A DNA stretch of 64,000 bases from Planctomycetia bacterium (GTDB taxonomy: Bacteria; Planctomycetota; Planctomycetia; Pirellulales; PNKZ01): assembly GCA_021413845.1 (NCBI GenBank), contig JAIOPP010000067.1, positions 1-64,000 on the forward strand, given 5' to 3'. Of this stretch, positions 61,277-64,000 are shown piece after piece. How positions within the stretch are numbered: position 1 is the first letter of the stretch; each line of letters begins with the position of its first letter. The position numbers were made by a program, and so were the translations under genes. A model generated the notes under the pieces. The model did no database searches and was not told the DNA's origin. It saw only the letters and a program-made list of their open reading frames with translations.

Positions 61277-62314
61277 CTATTGCTCGACGGCCGCCGGTGC
61301 CGCTGTTTCCGCCGTGGCTGCTTCCGCCGCGGCTGCGGCTGCCGCAGCTTGAGCAGCCGCTTCGCCGAGAGTCGCGTCTGTCAGATTGGTAAGATTGTCG
61401 AATTCTTCCGCCGACAGTTCGCTGCCGTGGTACGTCGTGCCGTCGGTCGTCGCCCAGGTATGGCCCGAGGGGAAGGTGACGAATCGTCGCAGGGTGGCGT
61501 CGGCGGGACCGTAGCGATGGTCGGCGCCGGCGGCGATCAGTTGAAACGAATCGCTCTTGCTCCAGACCGTTTCTTGCGGCTTGTCCGGCGTGAACTTTTC
61601 GAGATACGGAAGCGCTTGGCCCCATACTTCGACCAGCGCGCTGCCGGTGGCCGGATAGCGGATCGTGCCGAGCCTCGCGACATCGAAGGCAACCTCTTTC
61701 GGCGGCTCTTTAGGAGGCTTACCGGCAGCGGTTTTGGCAGGGCTCTCGACAGCGCCTTTCGCCGGCATGCTTATCGCCGGCGTGCTCGTCGTGGCTCGAT
61801 ATGTGGCGGCATCGAAGTAGACGAACGGCGCCGAGACCTCTTCGTGCGTGAAGGCGTATTCCAGCCAGCCGTCGCCGTCGCGATCGACGAGGCGGCTTTC
61901 ATCGAATGCGTACAACGGCTCCGTGCGAAACCGAAGCGGGTCGCCCCCTTCTTCCTGCCGTGGATCACGTCGGAAGATCGTGGCGCTGTCGCGATAGAAA
62001 CCGAAGAGCTTGCTGGTATGAATCGGCACGCCGGAAGTGTCGTAAGGAGTCCCGTGGCTGAGGCGAAAATTTCTCGCGATCAGATGCCGCATGAGCCGCA
62101 CGCGCCGCTCGGTCCGAGCTTCTTCGCCGAAACACGGAGGATACTCGACATACATATCCTGATAGGCTTGCATCGCCAGTTCGATCGGCTTCGTCTCGGC
62201 GATCGGCTTCGCGGCGGTGGAACCAAAATTACCGTCGACCGCGAGGTACAGTAAAAGCATGCCCGCGAGCAGGCTGAACACAGCGACGACCGTGATGAAG
62301 AGAAAGCTGCGCAT
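61277..62314 (-). CDS. Membrane-anchored pseudopilin-like protein
   Basis: A 345-residue protein with an N-terminal hydrophobic segment (FLFITVVAVFSLLAGMLLLYL). It lacks a prepilin cleavage site (no G-F-T-L-x-E), but the ending SFQLIAAGADHRYG, with the shape of 'xxFxIxSAGxDGxxG', is common in planctomycete pseudopilin-type proteins. A central segment RDGDGWLEYAF with D-x-D-G-D resembles a calcium loop. The last 40 residues are an Ala-rich run (AAAQAAAAAAAAE). It is 15 bases ahead of the M24 peptidase stop, so they may form an operon with it upstream. Function unknown. Confidence 0.65.
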   Translation of the reverse strand: MRSFLFITVVAVFSLLAGMLLLYLAVDGNFGSTAAKPIAETKPIELAMQAYQDMYVEYPPCFGEEARTERRVRLMRHLIARNFRLSHGTPYDTSGVPIHTSKLFGFYRDSATIFRRDPRQEEGGDPLRFRTEPLYAFDESRLVDRDGDGWLEYAFTHEEVSAPFVYFDAATYRATTSTPAISMPAKGAVESPAKTAAGKPPKEPPKEVAFDVARLGTIRYPATGSALVEVWGQALPYLEKFTPDKPQETVWSKSDSFQLIAAGADHRYGPADATLRRFVTFPSGHTWATTDGTTYHGSELSAEEFDNLTNLTDATLGEAAAQAAAAAAAAEAATAETAAPAAVEQ

Positions 62315-62329
62315 CGGTCGATGAGTCTC

Positions 62330-63454
62330 CTAAGTCAACCCGAGCGGGAACGGGCTCAGCAGCTCGACCCCCGTTTCGGTCACGACGTAATCGTTCTCCA
62401 AACGAATCCCGCCGCGGAGCGTCGGATCGTAGAGCCCCGGCTCGCAGGTGAACACGTCGCCGACTTCGAACACGTCGTCCCATTGCGAATTCAAGTGGGG
62501 CGCTTCGTGCGGGAACAGCCCGATGCCGTGGCCGAGATGATGGAAGAATTTCGCCTCGGGAAACGTATCGAGATGGGTCTTCACCTGATGGAATAGCGCG
62601 CGGCAGCTTGCGCCGGGCTTCACCGTTCGTTCGACGAGCGGAAACACCTCGGCGATGTGCTTCCAGCAATCGAGTTGTCGCGGAGTCGGCCGGCCGTCGA
62701 CGGCGATCGCGCGGCAGTTGTCGGCGAAGTAGCCGCGGAAAGCCGGGCCGAGATCGAGCACGTACAACTCGCCGGCTTCGATCTTGCGATTGCGCGGCGG
62801 CCCGCCCGGCTCGCCGCTGGCGTAGTCGTTGCCGGTGCCGGTCAGCATCTCGCCGAGATATTCGACCGCCGTGGCTTGAAGCGTGTTGAACATCTCGAGC
62901 TCGTTCAATCCGGGCCGGACGATCTCGCGGGCCTTGGCGTACATCGCACCGGTCGCGCCGATGGCATGCTTGATCCGCGCCAGTTCGTCGGCATCTTTGC
63001 GACGCCGGAGCTTGAAGAGCGCCGGCTCGATATCGATGAGCTCGATCTTGCCGTCGCTCTCTTGTCGCAAGGCTTCGGCATAGTGTTGCGGAAAACAAGA
63101 GAACTCGACGCCGATCCGCCGCGCCTCCCCTTGGCCGGCGAGCGCCTTGCGCATGGCATCGACCGCGGCCTGACGCTGGTCGTTGCGAAGCGTGCAGAGC
63201 CATTGAGCTTCGTATGTCGCCACGGCGTCGGCTGCGTGAACCGCCGGCGCTTCGTTCGGAGCGACGAGCGTGAAGGAGCCGTCTTTCCACAACGCCCCGA
63301 GCGGCTCGAACACCCAGCCGAATCGCGGGCCCGCGAGCCATTGCACATGCTCGGTGCGCGCGACGATCACGAGATCGAGATCGCGCTTCCGCATCTCGAC
63401 CTGCAAGCGTTGTTGACGATGACGGCACGCGGAAGGATCGATTTCGAAAGCCAT
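62330..63454 (-). CDS. M24-family Xaa-Pro aminopeptidase/dipeptidase-like
   Basis: From ATG 63454 (MAFEIDPSACRHR) the product has 374 residues. The N-terminal creatinase-type domain (1-165) is followed by a pita-bread catalytic domain. Metal ligands are visible as Asp234 (VLDLGP), Asp245 (FADNCR), His309 (HHLGHGIG), Glu338 (FTCEPGLY) and Glu353 (RLENDYVV). It removes N-terminal residues before proline or cleaves X-Pro dipeptides with two metal ions. No signal peptide. The stop lies 15 bases before the pseudopilin-like gene start. Confidence 0.93.
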   Translation of the reverse strand: MAFEIDPSACRHRQQRLQVEMRKRDLDLVIVARTEHVQWLAGPRFGWVFEPLGALWKDGSFTLVAPNEAPAVHAADAVATYEAQWLCTLRNDQRQAAVDAMRKALAGQGEARRIGVEFSCFPQHYAEALRQESDGKIELIDIEPALFKLRRRKDADELARIKHAIGATGAMYAKAREIVRPGLNELEMFNTLQATAVEYLGEMLTGTGNDYASGEPGGPPRNRKIEAGELYVLDLGPAFRGYFADNCRAIAVDGRPTPRQLDCWKHIAEVFPLVERTVKPGASCRALFHQVKTHLDTFPEAKFFHHLGHGIGLFPHEAPHLNSQWDDVFEVGDVFTCEPGLYDPTLRGGIRLENDYVVTETGVELLSPFPLGLT

Positions 63455-63588
63455 GTGGTTCACTGTTCGGAGAGTGAGAAATAGTCGCCCGCGAGGGATT
63501 CGCTTCGTCAAAGAATAATAAATGCAAGCGAGTAGGCGTAGTCCTCAGGCACTATTCTTGCTACGAGCAACGGAACGTCGCTAGCCGC

Positions 63589-63783
63589 GTGATGAATATC
63601 CGCGGCGAAAACCCTACAATAAGATCCATGCAAGCGCTCATCGAATGGATCGAAACGGCTCCCTATCCGCAGGCGATTGCGGCGCTGCTGGTCGAGAATC
63701 TGATCGTCTTCTTCTTCGCATTCGGCACGCTGCGGCACGACTACTGGAAGACCTTCGGCACGTTGCCCAGCGATAAAAAGTAG
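63589..63783 (+). CDS. Small membrane protein, unknown
   Basis: A 64-codon frame (start ATG 63589; ATG 63631 is a better-looking alternative, giving MQALIEWIETAPYPQ). It has one hydrophobic segment (AIAALLVENLIVFFFAFG) and ends YWKTFGTLPSDKK. It resembles the start of larger fatty-acid hydroxylase-type proteins, so it could be a truncated gene. No partner known. Confidence 0.45.
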   Translation: MMNIRGENPTIRSMQALIEWIETAPYPQAIAALLVENLIVFFFAFGTLRHDYWKTFGTLPSDKK

Positions 63784-63956
63784 TAGGCACGTTCCACGTG
63801 CCGTAACCAAGCGGGCCGTGGAAGCGAAAGCGAGGTGCGAGCCGCCGTCTGTATTTAGCGACCGAAGGATTTTATCTGCGGGCCGTAAACCTACCGATTC
63901 CTTCAGAGCGGGGCCATCTCCACCGTGGCGGACGGCACGTGGAACGTGCCTGCTAC
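63782..63956. repeat. Inverted-repeat element of about 175 bp
   Basis: Arms agtaggcacgttccacgtgccgt (63782-63804) and acggcacgtggaacgtgcctgctac (63932-63956) are nearly perfect inverted complements; each arm is also self-complementary (ggcacgttccacgtgcc). The middle has no gene. Looks like a miniature mobile or REP-like element. Confidence 0.75.
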
Positions 63957-64000
63957 TTTGTCGGACAGCGATAGTGAATGTAATCGCCTTCGGGAAGCTT
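63953..64000 (-). CDS. C-terminal end of a gene entering from the right edge (tentative)
   Basis: The last bases on the minus strand read in one frame K-L-P-E-G-D-Y-I-H-Y-R-C-P-T-K and then TAG, with the stop inside the arm of the repeat element. The frame reaches the window edge open. Fifteen codons are too few to be sure. Confidence 0.3.
   Translation of the reverse strand, partial: KLPEGDYIHYRCPTK

Noticed and set aside
1-64000. Search by eye for CRISPR arrays, tRNA/rRNA genes, IS ends and phage genes.
   Set aside because: No regularly spaced repeats, cloverleaf, transposase or phage structural gene was recognised. Short tandem and palindromic repeats seen are listed separately.

Overview
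The window looks like chromosomal DNA of a planctomycete, probably near the Pirellulales. The base composition is GC-rich, there is a DUF1598 protein (a family known mainly from planctomycetes), four Gfo/Idh/MocA oxidoreductases (two with Tat leaders), several large secreted proteins of lineage-restricted type, a membrane-anchored Ser/Thr kinase, an FHA-GAF-sigma54 activator, and archaeal-type genes for the C1 carrier methylofuran, which planctomycetes share with methylotrophs and methanogens. No rRNA, tRNA, CRISPR array, IS element or prophage was recognised.

Layout. 1-4.2 kb: a phosphodiesterase/pyrophosphatase family gene cut by the left edge, a PQQ-like propeller lipoprotein, and a convergent bacterioferritin / bacterioferritin-associated ferredoxin pair with a Fur-box-like palindrome. 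4.3-10 kb: a minus-strand run of Tat-leader oxidoreductase, divergent Nramp-like transporter with EF-hand loops, kbl and tdh (threonine catabolism). 10.3-15 kb: three more Gfo/Idh/MocA genes and a thioredoxin-fold protein. 15-20 kb: sigma54 activator, secreted proteins, DUF1598. 20.2-22.9 kb: methylofuran genes, an MfnE-like kinase and one polypeptide that fuses an MfnD-like ATP-grasp ligase to an MfnF-like synthase; mfnB lies separately at 38.5 kb. 24-31 kb: a SUF iron-sulfur cluster locus (SufR-like regulator, orphan nuoB, sufC, sufB, sufD, Rieske-SufT fusion) interrupted between sufB and sufD by two small genes, one with an ADP-ribosyltransferase-like motif pattern. 31-46 kb: NSS transporter with a MetS-like small subunit, UspA, Dus, a duplicated TolC-like secreted protein, mfnB, an NhaD-type antiporter, RNase D, and a DUF11-repeat secreted protein. 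47-54 kb: bioB, a PSP1 protein, amidase, secreted proteins and a di-heme peroxidase. 54.4-58 kb: leuC and leuD, separated by a second unrelated small gene pair. 58-64 kb: kinase, methyltransferase, pseudopilin-like protein, M24 peptidase and repeats.

Themes. Iron/sulfur handling recurs (bacterioferritin, BFD, SUF, Rieske-SufT, LeuC, BioB, NuoB). Two housekeeping operons (suf and leu) each carry a foreign-looking, AT-richer two-gene cassette that includes a protein resembling ADP-ribosyltransferases. The window also holds at least three kinds of long intergenic palindromic elements. All functions were inferred by reading translations and motifs; no database search was run.
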